This document shows, piece by piece, positions 36,192 to 48,106 of a DNA stretch of 64,000 nucleotides. A program made the translations under genes and the position numbers. Position 1 is the stretch's first letter. Every line of letters starts with the position of its first letter. The notes beneath the pieces were generated by a model. The model was not told the DNA's origin, ran no database searches, and saw nothing but the letters and a program-made list of their open reading frames with translations. This DNA comes from Cephalotrichum gorgonifer (lineage: Eukaryota > Ascomycota > Sordariomycetes > Microascales > Microascaceae): NCBI GenBank assembly GCA_900312665.1, contig ONZQ02000007.1:327156-391155 (forward strand). Direction: 5' to 3'.

Positions 36192-37034
36192 TCATTGATA
36201 CTTCTCCCCCTGGATGGTCGCCATTACCTTCCGCGTGTGCCTCGCGGTACGGAACTCTAGGTACCAGATGCCCTGCCACGTTCCGGTGGCCTACGCCGAG
36301 GGGAGAGCGGGTAACGGGTGAGCAAATGAAGTAGGATCAAGCCGGGGTATATATAAGCGGGTGAGGGGTGGGAAAAGAGAATAAGAGCAACTCACTAGCT
36401 TGCCGTCCTTAATCGGGATGGTAACGCTCGCGCCGATTAGAGCGGATTTGATATGCGCCTGTGTATCCCGTTAGCACGCAGCTTCTCTTCTCCCTTTCTT
36501 CCCGTCCTAGATTCCGCCTTCAGCCCCCCTTCTCCCCGCCCACTATGGGGCCCTGGTCAAAGAGAGATTGGGGAAAACAGAAAAGAAAAAGGGAAGCAGG
36601 AAAACACTCACGGGCATGTCGTCCCTCCCCTCGGCGTTGTGCCGGTACAGCTCCTCCCCGTTCTCGCCCTCGTACGGCGCGATGCGCTCCAGCGCGTCGG
36701 TCATGTCGTGCCTCACGTCCTCATCCCAGTTCTCGTTGAGGCTCAGGGCGCACGAGGTGTGCTGGACGAAGAGGTTCAGCAGCCCCACGCGGTAGGAGGC
36801 GATTTCGGGGAGCTGGGCGGTGATCCTGTCCGTCACGAGGTAGGAGCCGCGCGAGGCCGGCGGGAGCGTGAGCTGCTTCTGGACCCACATCGTCGAGGGC
36901 GCTTCCTGGGTGGTCGGGGCCGGTGGCTGGTTCCGGGAAGTGAGGGTTTGGTAGATGCTTAGGGGGAGGGCGAGAGTTAGGATGAGGATGAGGACGGTAG
37001 TGTTGGTGCGGGTGGGTGGTGCATGTGGTGACAT
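36192..37034 (-). CDS. YjbQ/UPF0047 family protein with N-terminal hydrophobic segment
   Basis: Three exons read on the minus strand: 37034-36612, 36458-36396 and 36290-36192, giving 194 residues. The core matches the UPF0047/YjbQ family: LPPASRGSYLVTDRI, then GLLNLFVQHTSCALSLNENWD, DVRHDMTDALERIAPY, an HIKSALIGASVTIPIKDGKL segment encoded by the 63-bp middle exon, and the C-terminal hallmark GTWQGIWYLEFRT. Bacterial members have been described as thiamine-phosphate-synthase-like in assays; the fungal role is unknown. Residues 13-31 form a hydrophobic helix (LILILTLALPL), absent from the usual family of about 140 residues. A second Met at residue 49, at the edge of the conserved core, has A at -3, whereas the first ATG has C at -3. 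Translation may therefore start at both. Confidence 0.9.
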
Positions 37035-37438
37035 ATGGTCATACACACGAAACTAAGAGGTGTGTGTGGGTATCGGACCTTGGTTTTTGGCGGGGTAGGT
37101 AGGTTTTTGTGGTAGTTATGCAACTGGATTCCGGTTCCCGCCTGGCTTTACATCATTGTGTGATTGTAAGGGGAATTTTGATAAGAGCTCATCCGGCAAG
37201 GGAGTCTTCAGCCGAGAGAACTATACCTGACCATACACATCCCCCGCCTATATAATTGTAGACGCTTGTTTCTATACCACAGCTCGAGGGCGATTGGGGT
37301 GGGTAGAAAAAAGCTCCAGCTTGAATTTAAATATACAATGATCTATCCCTCCCTCCCTCTGTACATCGCTCCTCCCCACGCGCCTAATAGCTGATAGGCT
37401 CTCCGACACCCTCCACCCTCCGCCCCTACCTCCACCGT
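37035..37438. other. intergenic region between the tandem minus-strand genes
   Basis: About 400 bp holding the NDUFS6 3' flank and the YjbQ promoter. No gene or repeat was recognised. Confidence 0.5.
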
Positions 37439-38222
37439 CTATTTCAAAGGATAGGAAGTCTCGGGGAGGGACTCGAGGTGCGCCCTGTGATGTTCGTTGG
37501 CCTAAGGGGAAAGAAGGAGAACCGGATTAGTAAAAAAAACCGCAACGTTCCACCGTAAGGTTTCTTGATCGCGTGTCCACTCACGAATGGGTTCCCGCAG
37601 TAGCCGCATGTGGCGATCTCTGGCTTGTCCGTGTTGATGAAGATCTTGGGGTGGCCGGCCGGACCGCCACCGCCGTCGCAGGAAACGATCCTGCTGTGCG
37701 TCCACTGGACAGGCTGCTGGTGGATGAGCTCGATGGCCGCGTACGGTCGGGGCTAAGATGTCCGTTAGCGGGCGGTTCTCCGTCAATTGCTTCGCAAAGA
37801 AGGTTATTTCCCCCTCTTTCGCCTCCCACTTCCATAGATTCCGCGGCCCCCCTCCCCCACCCTTCCTTTCACAGGCCATCCAATTGCTTTCCCTACTCTC
37901 TCTCTCCCGAGTCATGTCCGTCTCCTCTCCTGCACGCCCAGACATCGGGTCGGGGGAAACCCACCTGCTTCGTGAAATCCGTCTGCTCGAACCGCGGGCC
38001 AACCATAGCCTTCGACCGCTCCTTCTGGCCCCGCGCCCAAACGTCGACCCTGTTGGGCGCCTGCTGCCTCAGTGCCGTCGAGATCTCCGCCTCGGCCTCG
38101 ACCACCTTGGCCGCTGGCTCGGCGTTGGCCTCGGCCCGGCCCGGCACCGTCGAGAAGGCGCGGCCGGGTACGCGGAGGGGGAGGCGGTTGATGCCGCGTA
38201 GGGTTCGTAGGGCGGCCGACAT
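37439..38222 (-). CDS. mitochondrial complex I subunit NDUFS6 (13 kDa, zinc-binding)
   Basis: Three exons on the minus strand, 38222-37965, 37752-37585 and 37501-37439, encode 162 residues. The first about 30 residues (MSAALRTLRGINRLPLRVPG, rich in Arg and lacking acidic residues) are a mitochondrial targeting sequence. The zinc site of the family is complete: C111 in IVSCDGGGG, H120 in GHPKIFIN, and C135 and C138 in CGYCGNPF. The preceding PPIxxIHQQPVQWTHSRIV-like region also fits. The family sits between the matrix arm N- and Q-modules of NADH:ubiquinone oxidoreductase and is needed late in assembly. The third exon encodes only the last 20 residues (ANEHHRAHLESLPETSYPLK). The upstream region contains four CCAAT pentamers in this gene's orientation, fitting HAP-type control of respiratory genes. 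Confidence 0.95.
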
Positions 38223-38664
38223 TTTGTGTGTGTTATGTGTGCGTGTTGCCGGTCAGGTCTGGTCGAGTCGGGGTTTCGTGATCGGTGGTTGCGAATTGGA
38301 TTGAGTGAGCGGAATTGGGAATTGGAGATGCCTCGAATGAGACGACGTTGATTGGTGGCCTGCGAAGAATGTGATTATGTCATCACATCTCTCTACGCTC
38401 CTGCCAAAGGTTTTGGGATGGTGTGGGTAAATAAAAAAAAAGGGCCGCCAAACTTTAAAGGTTGCGAGCTCCAAATATCGTTTGTATAAATTTGGCCTAT
38501 TATACTGCCCCTCGACATCACATCACGCCGACCACCTTCTCCTTCCGAGCCGCCGTGGCAACTATCTGACATCCTAACATCCCACCTCATAAGACTGCGA
38601 GCGAGCTTCAAACCGGAATCCCCCCCTCCAAAGAAGCCTGAAAAAAAAAAAGCCGAACGGCACC
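38223..38664. promoter_or_regulatory. divergent promoter NDUFS6 / Mpp6-like with CCAAT cluster
   Basis: 442 bp separate the two start codons. Four ATTGG pentamers (CCAAT on the minus strand) lie at 38295-38299, 38314-38318, 38321-38325 and 38351-38355. The last has the extended form ACCAATCA favoured by the HAP/CBC complex, about 130 bp upstream of the NDUFS6 ATG. Binding is inferred from the motif only. Confidence 0.5.
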
Positions 38665-39578
38665 ATGGCGTCCACGCCCACGACACCCAAGCCGAGCGCC
38701 GTCTCCTCGCGCCTGCTGTCCATGAAGTTTATGCAGCGCGCCGCGGCGACAGAGCCCCCAACCTCTTCCTCAACGGAATCGTCCTCCGCCAAGCGCCGCA
38801 AGCTCGCCCACCACCCCTCCCCGTCTCCCTCCGGGGCGCACCCGTCCGATGACCCGTTCTCGAATGAGAACGTGCGAGCGGCAATGGTGGAGGTGGAGTC
38901 GAAGAGGGCCGCGGCCGTGGAGAGGCGAGCGGCGGAGTTGGAAGAGGCGAGGTGGATTATCGATGCGCCTGCCCTATCCGGTAAAGGAAAGAGGCCGCTT
39001 AACGTCGTCTATGTGGGGTATGGGGATATCGACCGGGCAGGAGGGGAGGCGGAAGGAGAGGTGGATGGTGAAGAAGGAGAGGCGGCGGAGGGCCGCGAAG
39101 ATAAGGTGCAGAGTGGGAGGAGGGTAACGGGAAACTACAGGCGCAAGGAGGACAAGGCGAACGAGGTAGGTTTCTTTCGCCCCTGATCTGGCGTCCCCGA
39201 ACGACGGTCGCCCGCCGCTGCCGTTTTGAAGCTAACCTCTGTATTTCCCCTTTCTATCAGAACAAGGGCACAGGGTCCGACTCAGACACCGACGACTCGG
39301 ACGACGACGACGAGTCCGACTCGGACGGTACCCCGCGCAGACCGCGCTCCGCGAAAAAGGAGCGCATCGGGCAGGCGCAGGATAAGCGCAAGGCGGAAGT
39401 GAAACTCAGCCGTCTTGTCTCCATATCGTCGGGCGGCGCCCTGCCGGGCGGCGGGTCCACAAAGAGCATGAAGTGTTACGGGTGCGGCGGGATGGGCCAC
39501 AAGGCAACCTCGGCGGAGTGTCCGAAGAATAAAAAGGGTGGGGCCTCCGCCGGTGCAAGGAAGAGGCATGCAAATTAG
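38665..39578 (+). CDS. Mpp6-motif protein with C-terminal CCHC zinc knuckle
   Basis: Two exons, 38665-39165 and 39261-39578, encode 272 residues. Residues 14-25 read SSRLLSMKFMQR, the signature of the nuclear exosome cofactor Mpp6/MPHOSPH6. A basic AKRRKL near residues 42-47 may be a nuclear localisation signal. A conserved-looking NVVYVGYGDIDR lies near residue 115. The middle is acidic (runs of Asp/Ser), and the C-terminus holds one zinc knuckle, C239-x2-C242-x4-H247-x6-C254, with a six-residue last spacing instead of the usual four. A Lys/Arg-rich tail ends the protein. Mpp6 helps the exosome and Mtr4 process rRNA and noncoding RNA; the knuckle would add RNA binding. The family assignment rests mainly on the short N-terminal motif. 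Confidence 0.75.
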
Positions 39579-40170
39579 AATATCGGAGCGGAGCTATTAT
39601 TTGTAAACGAGGAAACCAGGACTCCCTTTCACGACCGGTTCGTGACTACCGCCTGTATTCGGAAGGGGGGGGCTTGCGTACATCCCAGTCCCAGTCCCAG
39701 TCCCAGTCCCAGTGGGTTATTATGCCCTAGAAGGGGGCCCCAAGGCTATGGCATCGCGGGTACGCTAGAAACTGCGGCCTACTAATGAAGTCTTACTTAG
39801 GAGATCTCTACCTTGATCGGACGTGCCCTTCGAGCCGGACTCTCGATCGAAGTTACAGTTCTACAAGCTAGGGATATGTCGGGTGTCACCGGCCCAGGGG
39901 CCAGGGTGTTGTACCTGGATACCGCCAAAACAAAGTATGAGATTAGGCAAATGAATAAATATTCTTGGTGCAACTACCGAGTCTCAATTCTCCTCTCGTT
40001 TCCAGGTATGTATCATGTCATCTAAACTCTCAATTCGCAGTGATGTCTATGACTCTCTAACGATGTGCATCAATGTCTAGCCCCAACCCACCCGTCATCT
40101 CACGCCTTCCCTGTACATAATGAGTCCACCCAGCAGCCCGTCTATCTCACCGTCCATCTAGTCTACCCCG
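39579..40170. other. intergenic region between convergent genes
   Basis: Holds the 3' flanks of the Mpp6-like gene (+) and STE23 (-), with the CCCAGT repeat at 39684. No gene is seen. Confidence 0.55.
39684..39713. repeat. (CCCAGT)5 tandem repeat
   Basis: Five perfect 6-bp units about 105 bp downstream of the Mpp6-like stop codon, in non-coding DNA. Confidence 0.92.
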
Positions 40171-43100
40171 CTACAACTTTGCGTCGATCTCCTCATACTC
40201 GGTGATATCCCTTGCGGGCCTCGCCCCTGCACTAGCAACCAACGACGCCTTGAAGGACCTCACGTCCTCGATAAGCGTCACTCCGGTACTCTCTGCCTCC
40301 CCGTTCGTCGCTGCCCCATCCACCACCCCATCCACCACCCCATCGGCTCCCTCCTTCTCTTTCGACTTGCCGTTACCCTGCGCGAACAGCTGTACGACCA
40401 TCTTGGCTCGTAGAGGAGAAGACATGTGGAGCTTCTGCTGGTAGAACTCGAGTATATCCGCTTTCGTGAGGGCCTTGACATTCTCGGCGTCTTGCCGTGC
40501 TATTTTCCAATTTGTTAGATACTCGCGTTAAGAGAGGACGACTACATGCATGGCGCGAAAGAAAGCAAAGGGGGCGAAGCGGAAGGGGGAACTTACACGC
40601 CGTAAAGTTGTAGTACTCTCCCGAAATCTGACCCCAGTGTCGGTTCGTCTCCGAATTCAAGTTCTCCAGCTTCTTCAGCAACCTCGCCACAAGACTCCTC
40701 TTGTTGCTCTCAAATTCCGTCTCACCCATCTCCTTCAGCGTCTCCCCAAACGTCCTAATAAAGGCATCCACCCTGGACTCAAGGTACGCCGGGTCCCGCT
40801 CGCTCTGCACGAGCCAACGGAACCCGTAAGTCGTCGCAAAGGAACGCATGCCGCAGAACACAATGTAACCCAGCTGCTCCTTGGTGCGCAGCTGGTCAAA
40901 CGCCGGCTCGTGCATCACCTGCTCGAGGAAAAGCGTACGCGCGCGCGTCGCCGGGTCGCCCTTGTCGCCCGTCGCCAGCCAGTACTCGATGCAGTGGTTG
41001 ACATTGGCCGGGTCTTTGAGCGTCTTCTTGTACAGGTAGCTCGACCCAGGGGGCAGCACGAGCGACCGCCTGATGGGCCACTGCGTCCTTGGGAGTGGCC
41101 GGGGGCCGAGGATCGACTGCACCATGTCCGTCAGTCGCAGGGCGTCCTCCTTGTACAGGTTGCCGTGGGCGTAAAGCTCGACGTGCAGCTGGCCCAACAG
41201 CTGCGGCTTGAACTGCCTTAGTGCCTCGGCCGTAATGTTGGGCAGCTCGGCGGCATACTCTTCCACGATGTAGCCGCGCTCAGAGTTCAGCCAGTAGAGG
41301 TAATCGCCGACTTGCTGGTACGACGATTGCAGCTCCCAATTGCTGTATGCCCTCTTAAGGCGCTCCTTGACGATGTCGAACCTGTCGTCTTTGATTTCGA
41401 GGTTGCGCGTTGTCTTCAGCACATGCTCTAAGAGTACCGGCAACTTGTCATTGTATCCGCTGACCTCGAAACTGAGCCCTCGGTGGTCAATGCTGACGTT
41501 GTAGTCTAGCCCTGCCAGTTCGGCATCGTACGAGAACTCCTCAAGAACGTCCCGTACTAGATCCGTATATAGTCTCGATTTGACGGCGCTCTCGGCAGTC
41601 GCGAAAATAACGGGGTTCTTGCAGCTGATGATCACATTCGCCTTTGGCACCCAGAACGTGTCGTCCTTCTTCCACCACGTCAGTGCAAAGTCATCGTTGC
41701 GGATGACGGCGGGAGAGACTGCCGGTTCCTTGATATCCTTCTTCTCGACCTCAAGCTTCGTCGGGATGAAGTTGTTCTTGTGAGGGAAATGGAGGGCCAG
41801 GAGCCGGTTCTCGGGAGTTGTAGAAGCGGCCTGTCTCAGCTCTTCCATAAATTCCTCGGGGATTTTCTCCACCCTGTACTCGGTCCCGTACCACTTCTCC
41901 TTCTGGTCCCAGTCGCCTGGGAACTGCTGGGATATGACCGTCATGCGGAAGTTATCCGTCCTTAGGCAGTCGAGCGTCTTCTTGATGAGTACGGGGTCGA
42001 AGTCACGTAGCCGGCTAAAGCCGCTGAGGAGCCACTCTCGGGGGATGGGCTTCTGCATCAGCTCGCTGGTCTTCATGGTGAAGCTACTTGCGGGGCTCTT
42101 TTGCTTAAACTTGAACGCAACGTCGGCGAGGCCCTTTTGTTCCTCGAATATCCACTGCTGGGGTACTGATTCGCGGAGGAGCGCAACGTATTGGAAGAAG
42201 ACCTTGATGATCTCCTTGTAGTTCTTGAGGCCCTAGTGTCCAGAGGGTTAGCAGCTAATACCAAGGAGATCGCAGACAAAGGGCTGCAAGGTGATGGAGG
42301 AGCCTATCGACCAGTCTGGCCTAATATCGACCATACCTCTTCTGTCAACCTAATCTGGCAGTCGAAAAGACTGGGGGTACCAGGGCAAAGGGGATAGGTC
42401 CCTGCGCTGAGGCCATTGGCCCATCCCTTGGCCTTGATGTAGGACATGATACTTCCAGGGCCCTCGTGTCCGATCAAATGCCCGACGTAACGACTGGGCT
42501 GGCTCATGTACATATCCTCCTCGTTGAGGAATGGGAAGTACAGATTCAGCTCCCTCGAGTCCATGACGGGCTTGGCGAAGCATTGGATTCCAAGCTCGCT
42601 CGGCCGCAGAGGAACTTCGGTATCCCACCGGTTCTGTGGCAGGTCCTTGTTCGGAACCGGGGTGAAGTACTCGACGACCCACTTCTCAAGGACATCCAGG
42701 GGCTCCCTCCCGAGGACACACAGTTTCATCCGGTTCGCCGAGTAGTGTTTCTGGTAAAACTCGATAAACTTGTCCCTCACATTGACGCCCTTCTCTTCCG
42801 GCAGCGTCTTGAGGATCTCGAGATTACCTGTTGAGAAGTGACAGTAGGGGTGATTAGGATTCGATTGGGACTTCTCAAGTTGGTACAGGCGCCACGAGTC
42901 GTTCTGGAGGTTCTTCTTGTTCTCCGAATCCACGGCCTGGAGCTCCCGGTCGAGGGTGGACTCGAGAAACAGGGGCTCAATGAAGAACTGGGAGAAACGG
43001 TCGAGTCCGCCTTTTAGAGCTGAGGGGTTCGACTCCGAGGGATCTTCATCGTTGGCCGGCCTAGCCGAAAGGTCGAAGTAGTAGTTAGTAGACGTAGCCG

Positions 43101-43553
43101 CCGTATAAGCATTCGAGTGACCCGAGTTGGCAGAGAGATACTGCGAATAGTCATTCTCCCCGGGATACTTCTTCGTACCCATGAATAGAAGCTGCGGCGC
43201 CGAGTTAGTAACCGGCTATGGCCGTGGCACATGGAAGCCAACAAAGCGCCAGCTTGGGAGAGGACGGAGGGGAAAGGTAGGCTTACATGCTCTACCGCGT
43301 GCGCCATGCCCGGCATCTCCACGTCGTCGCTGAAGTTCCCCACATTGACGTCCATAGAGGCGCTCGCCTTGTCAGCCTTGGCGTCATGGACTAAGAAGAC
43401 CTCCATCTTGTTCGCCAGCTCAATAACGCGGTACGTTCGGTCATCGAGCGAAGGTCGCTCGACATCCTCTGTTATCAGGCGTGCGCTTCCGGGCGCGGTT
43501 CGTTGGAGACTCCCCTGGCCTTCGGGCTGAGGTTGGCACTTGGAAGACGTCAT
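40171..43553 (-). CDS. STE23: insulinase-type metallopeptidase Ste23 (M16A)
   Basis: Four exons on the minus strand: 43553-43287, 43191-42337, 42232-40597 and 40499-40171, giving 1028 residues, almost exactly the length of yeast Ste23. The inverted zinc motif is H85-AVE-H89 with catalytic E88, followed after the first intron by LLFMGTKKYPGENDY. AVDSENKKN downstream supplies the further Glu ligand. The second half has the insulysin signatures RTKEQLGYIVFCG and WLVQSERDPAYLE. The family degrades short peptides and in yeast helps mature a-factor; cytosolic or peroxisome-like locations are known in relatives. The first intron falls directly after the second zinc His. Near the C-terminus a 12-bp in-frame duplication gives VVDGVVDG. 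The chosen ATG is the first in frame; the frame stays open a little upstream without ATG. Confidence 0.95.
40315..40344. repeat. 12-bp in-frame repeat in the STE23 3' coding end
   Basis: Two full copies of a CCATCCACCACC unit plus a partial one encode the VVDGVVDG stretch in the disordered C-terminal region. Confidence 0.8.
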
Positions 43554-43678
43554 GGTGGTAGAGCGAGACGTCTTGCCCGCGGTGGTCACCGTGAAGAAGC
43601 GATTTACAGAAGATGAAGGGGGCGAAAGAAGAGCGTTCCGCGGGAGTACCGTTGGGCGCCGGTCACAACGGATGGAGT

Positions 43679-43708
43679 GGGATGCGAGGGGATGCGAGGG
43701 GATGCGAG
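43679..43708. repeat. 10-bp tandem repeat upstream of STE23
   Basis: Nearly three copies of GATGCGAGGG, about 130 bp upstream of the STE23 start codon. Confidence 0.88.
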
Positions 43709-46054
43709 TAGCCGCGTCTGATACTGAGGGCGAGAGGAGTTAACTGGGGAGGAGACGGGCACTTGCGTAAGCTTCCGCGGACCTGGAGGGTTTGATATCC
43801 CTGGGGGAAGAGCGAGTTGGAAGCGGGACGTGAAATGGCGATATAGCGTAGAGCTAGGAATGCGCAGACCGAACGGGTGTACGGTGTTCGGATCGCGTAC
43901 TTGTACTGGGACGCGGTCAGACGAGAGCTTCCGGGCTTTAAAGGCTTTGCAGGCGGCGCTTGAGAGAGAGGGCGTGCGGTAAGCGGAAGTGGTGGCGGGG
44001 CCAAGATGGAAGGGGGGGTGGGTGGGGACAGTGCAGTGCGCAAAGTGTGGGTCCTGGATCGAGCAAGTGGGCGAGGTGGCGGAGGAGGTTGGCGTTAATA
44101 CTTGTACTTACGCTGTAGAGAAGTGGTCCAGCAACAGGGCTGACGAGCAGCATATAAATGGCCAGAAGGCGAACGAGACGCGAGTCGCCGATGCCTGCTT
44201 GAATATCTTCGAAGGACCGGAGTCTCAGCCGGATTTGGCACCGAAATGGTTCTTGATGTGCACAGCAAAGACGTGCCGGACACAGGATGGCCGAGGTTTA
44301 TGCCCCAGGCTATACGTGCTTGCTCGTAAGCATCTAATATCCCTAGAATCAGGATGCTGAGGTTGAGGTTGGGGGTTGAGACGGGGTGCGCAGGATCCTA
44401 AGGAAGTGGAAGTGTGGGTACGGGTACGGTACGGGTATGGGTCATGTATGGATGGGTAGGTGTACGGTATGGGGTAGGAGGTGGAAAAGGTGGAAGGGAA
44501 GGAGGCTTGAACAAGAGGGAGTACCTTGAGGGACTGGTGAAGTCCATGGTCAGGTCGATGTTCAGCCCAACGCCGCCAGCCACAAGTACAACAAGCACAA
44601 ATAAGTAGACGTCACCGTAATTTCTGCGGAGTGGAGGTGGGGAGATAAGTACCACATACAAGTCAGTACAAGCAGGTGCCCTTGAAAAATGTGGCAAGTG
44701 CCAGGCGTTGGTGGTTGGTGGTTACTTTCTAGTGGTTAGTGGGGCGTATGTACTTGTATTTACATGGGACCTGGTGGGAAGCAGGGGCGCCTCCTATGCA
44801 AGGACAAAGTACTTTTAGTGTCCCGCTAACTACAAGTACATGTGCCGTCCATGCCAAACCTCCAAACTCAATTCGCGACAGACGGTCTTGCCTTCCTGAA
44901 CAGTTTCCTCGACCGGGGGCCACTGACACCACGCACGAGTCAGACAAAAAAAGGTTCTTGACACAAGCAGGAATAATCTATCCAGGTGCATGTGTGAGAT
45001 GCTCTTCCCCAAAACCAACAAAGGGCAGACACCCCGTGCTCCATGTCTCGAGTCGTCTAATCCTGTTGTTTACAATGGCCCATATATCCCTTGTCCCTTG
45101 CACAGCGCGGTCCCAGTTCCTCGTCATTGTGTTACACGTACGAGTACATTCCACAGAGTGGGCGAAATGACGGGAACCTTGGGCGAAGGCAACTTGGATG
45201 AAAACAAAGGCGTCACCCACCCAGCCTAGATAGGCCCACTCGTACTTCTACTCAGTGCCAGAAAAGTAACCATCCCATCTGTCTCACGCCCCGAGTAGCC
45301 ACCCACCGGCCATCCCTCCGAGAGGCCGCCCTGGCGCGAAACCCATATTTGTACTTCACAAGGGTTGAGTTCATCGCCCGGTAAGGCTCGGAGCCAAGAT
45401 ATAAGAAAAGAGCCAGTTCGCCCATGGTAAGGGCAAGTAGAGACACGTCCTGCAATCAGCACCTGATGAGGGGGACCTGCGACTACCTGTACTTACTTGT
45501 AGCTCCTCTGCCGCGCCGTATGCCAGTTCCCAGCCCCGACTCAAGCGTCTCTTGGAATGGGGATTCGATCGCCGCGAGCAGGACTCGCTGGGTAAATTAC
45601 GGAGTGCCCTCATCTTCCCGGGGGCGGGTTCCCGGTGTCTCGTTGTGGAAGATCCACCGGGCCGCGGCTGCGGCTGGATTGGGCCACTCGAGCGAACCGA
45701 GGAGCTTAATATCAGATGGGGCTGCTTTCGCGGCTAGGAGAACGGTGGTGCCGAGGGCATGATGAAACATAGCTGGAGATCATATTATACGTGCAGACGG
45801 GTAGTTATAAGTCGGACGGATGGATTAACAACAAGCCCATTCTTCACCCGGCAACGGCAGTAGCAACGAAACATCCACCCCCTAATGCTCTTTCCAGGGC
45901 TTTTGAGCAGGGGTGTTGAGAGCCACGCTCTCTCTCAGCTTCTGACGCAAATTCAGGCATTTCTGCTAGCCATGTCCTAGGAGACCATGTTAACAATATT
46001 GTCGGACACGAGTTTGTACTCCGTACTCCGTAATGCATCGTTCGCCAAGCTCTG

Positions 46055-46068
46055 TACTTGTACAAGTA
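46055..46068. repeat. 14-bp perfect palindrome TACTTGTACAAGTA
   Basis: Perfectly self-complementary, within a dense patch of related words at 46010-46078 in gene-free DNA. Confidence 0.9.
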
Positions 46069-48071
46069 ATAATACGTACCACCTCAAGACGGCTGACCAC
46101 CGACGACGAGTATCCGTCCAATTTTGCAGCCCTGGTCGCTCCGGGTCAGTGCGCCCCCGCCGAAATACCGAACGTTGCAACTTGCCAGGGTATGACGATG
46201 TGGCACGAGAACGGGGGGACAGGGGGTTTCTCACGGCGTCGGTCAAGATTAACCGTCGGGCAGCGAGGCAAGACTGCCCTGGCAGCTCAGAGTCAGCGAT
46301 GATAATCTTTGTATTAAAGACATCGATCATCCCCCGGTATCACATCTCATTCCAGCGAGAGTCCCAATCCATATGGCCTACAAGTATTACTGAGTACCCC
46401 TTCGAGTGAGGATGAATGGATGAATGGATGCGGGGAGACCGGACAAAAGAGCGGCTCCATGCCTGTTTGTTGGCTCTGAGCTGTCACATGCAGGATCCAT
46501 GCTGTCGGGTCGGGTCCTGGGCGTTTAAGCGGTGAGATGCATGAGCACATGCATACCGCGGGACAAGGCGCAGTGGTATTGGTCAGAGAAGAAGTCCGGT
46601 CGAACCCCGACCAGTCCTGTCATCCCATAACTACCCCTTTTTGACTGGGATCATACCTCCCCGCCAACCCTTTGGAATATTCGACTTTCGGGTATTACTC
46701 CGTACGGATCGAGATAAATGGCGGGAATGTCGGTGAGAGCGTAGGGGTATAAATCTTCCCATACACAATACTTGGCGTTCGAGTTGCCAACCCAGCGAGA
46801 CTCGTCTAAAGGAAAGGATCTACGAGGACAAGGATACTAGTATGCTTACCTCCTCATACCAAACTTCTACAAGTACTCGTTGGCGCCGATGATCATCGTG
46901 CCCTGCAAGTAGAGTACTTACATAAATAACGTACCAGCTCGTACGAGAATGCAGCGATTTCCAGGGCGAGGGTACAAATAGACTGAGGTTGTATGGATGC
47001 AACCCCAAAGCGAGGCAGGAAATTATCCCCAGCATACGAGTATTGAATGTGGAAGTTGCAACCAATAACTACATGTAACAATATTACCCATGGGCAGCAG
47101 TCCACGAAAATGAAACGAGGCCCTTTGGATGGGAGACTCGGGCTATTAATGCCCTCTGAAGAATTGTCTCGCGGGCCTCCTTTTCGAAGGGAACCAGCAT
47201 GCTTCGACATTGTACGCCGCAGCGAAGAGGCATAATAACATGAACACTCGATCACCTGTGGGTGATACTACAAATACCCTAGTCGTCTCACCGGCTCCTC
47301 ACTCAACTCCTTGGATTCGGTACGCGCTGATCATATCGAAGGTCCCAAGAGAAGGATTTTCTCATTACGGCGTTTCATCGGCATTTCCAAGATTCGTGGT
47401 GTTTTCATCCCAACAGACATGGATGGCGAATAAAAGGGGGCAAGGGATCCCTCTTTCAGTCACAGTCGGTAAAATGACCCGTATTACCTTACCACCTGTG
47501 ATAATGGTGATATTACCTGTTCGGGGTAGCTTTCGTGAAGAAACAAGGCGGGACCGCTACTCCGTATTCGCTTCTTCCCGCCTGCTCGGACAACGCCGGT
47601 CCTTTGCGTGGTTATACAAAAAGCTGTTAATACCTCATCCACTTTTGCCCCTTTAAAAGCAGGCGGCTGTTTTAACCTGTGGGCGCCGAGGTCCTGCCAT
47701 ATGGGCCACCGTCACACTCGGGGCCCCGTGTAAGTGGAGCTCCGTAACCACCCGGCGTCACTGCCCGGAGCAACTTGCCGTCGTCTCGGGGAATCATATA
47801 TTACACCGCAGAGGCGGATGGGGAAGCGGGTCGTTTTGAAGCCCCTTCCCGTGTCTTCGGCACTAAAAAACCGAGGACCCTACCGGAGGCGTGCTTCCGA
47901 GAAGAGGAAGAAGCTTGGGACGGACCTTCGATCCAGGGGCTTTCCTCGTGCCTAATGTCTCCATCCCGCCCGAGGAATGCTTCGACTTCTAGGAGACACC
48001 CGAGTTCCCGCCCGGCTTTTCCAGGTAGCGGGCGAGATGGGCGTATCCTCCCTTATCTTCGCCGAAACGCG

Positions 48072-48106
48072 CCCCCCCCCCCCCCAAAAAAAAAAAAAAA
48101 CCCCCC
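48072..48106. repeat. C-run/A-run/C-run element
   Basis: Fourteen C, fifteen A, then six C. The flanks (GCGCC before, CTTCCG after) partly resemble those of the run in UBP12 intron 2. Confidence 0.85.

Noticed and set aside
43025..43040. Near-perfect tRNA B-box GGTTCGACTCC
   Set aside because: It lies inside a conserved Ste23 exon and has no A-box or cloverleaf around it.
44410..44470. GGGTACGGGTACGG-type string resembling telomere repeat
   Set aside because: Irregular units, only a few copies, and single-copy genes continue on both sides; not a telomere.
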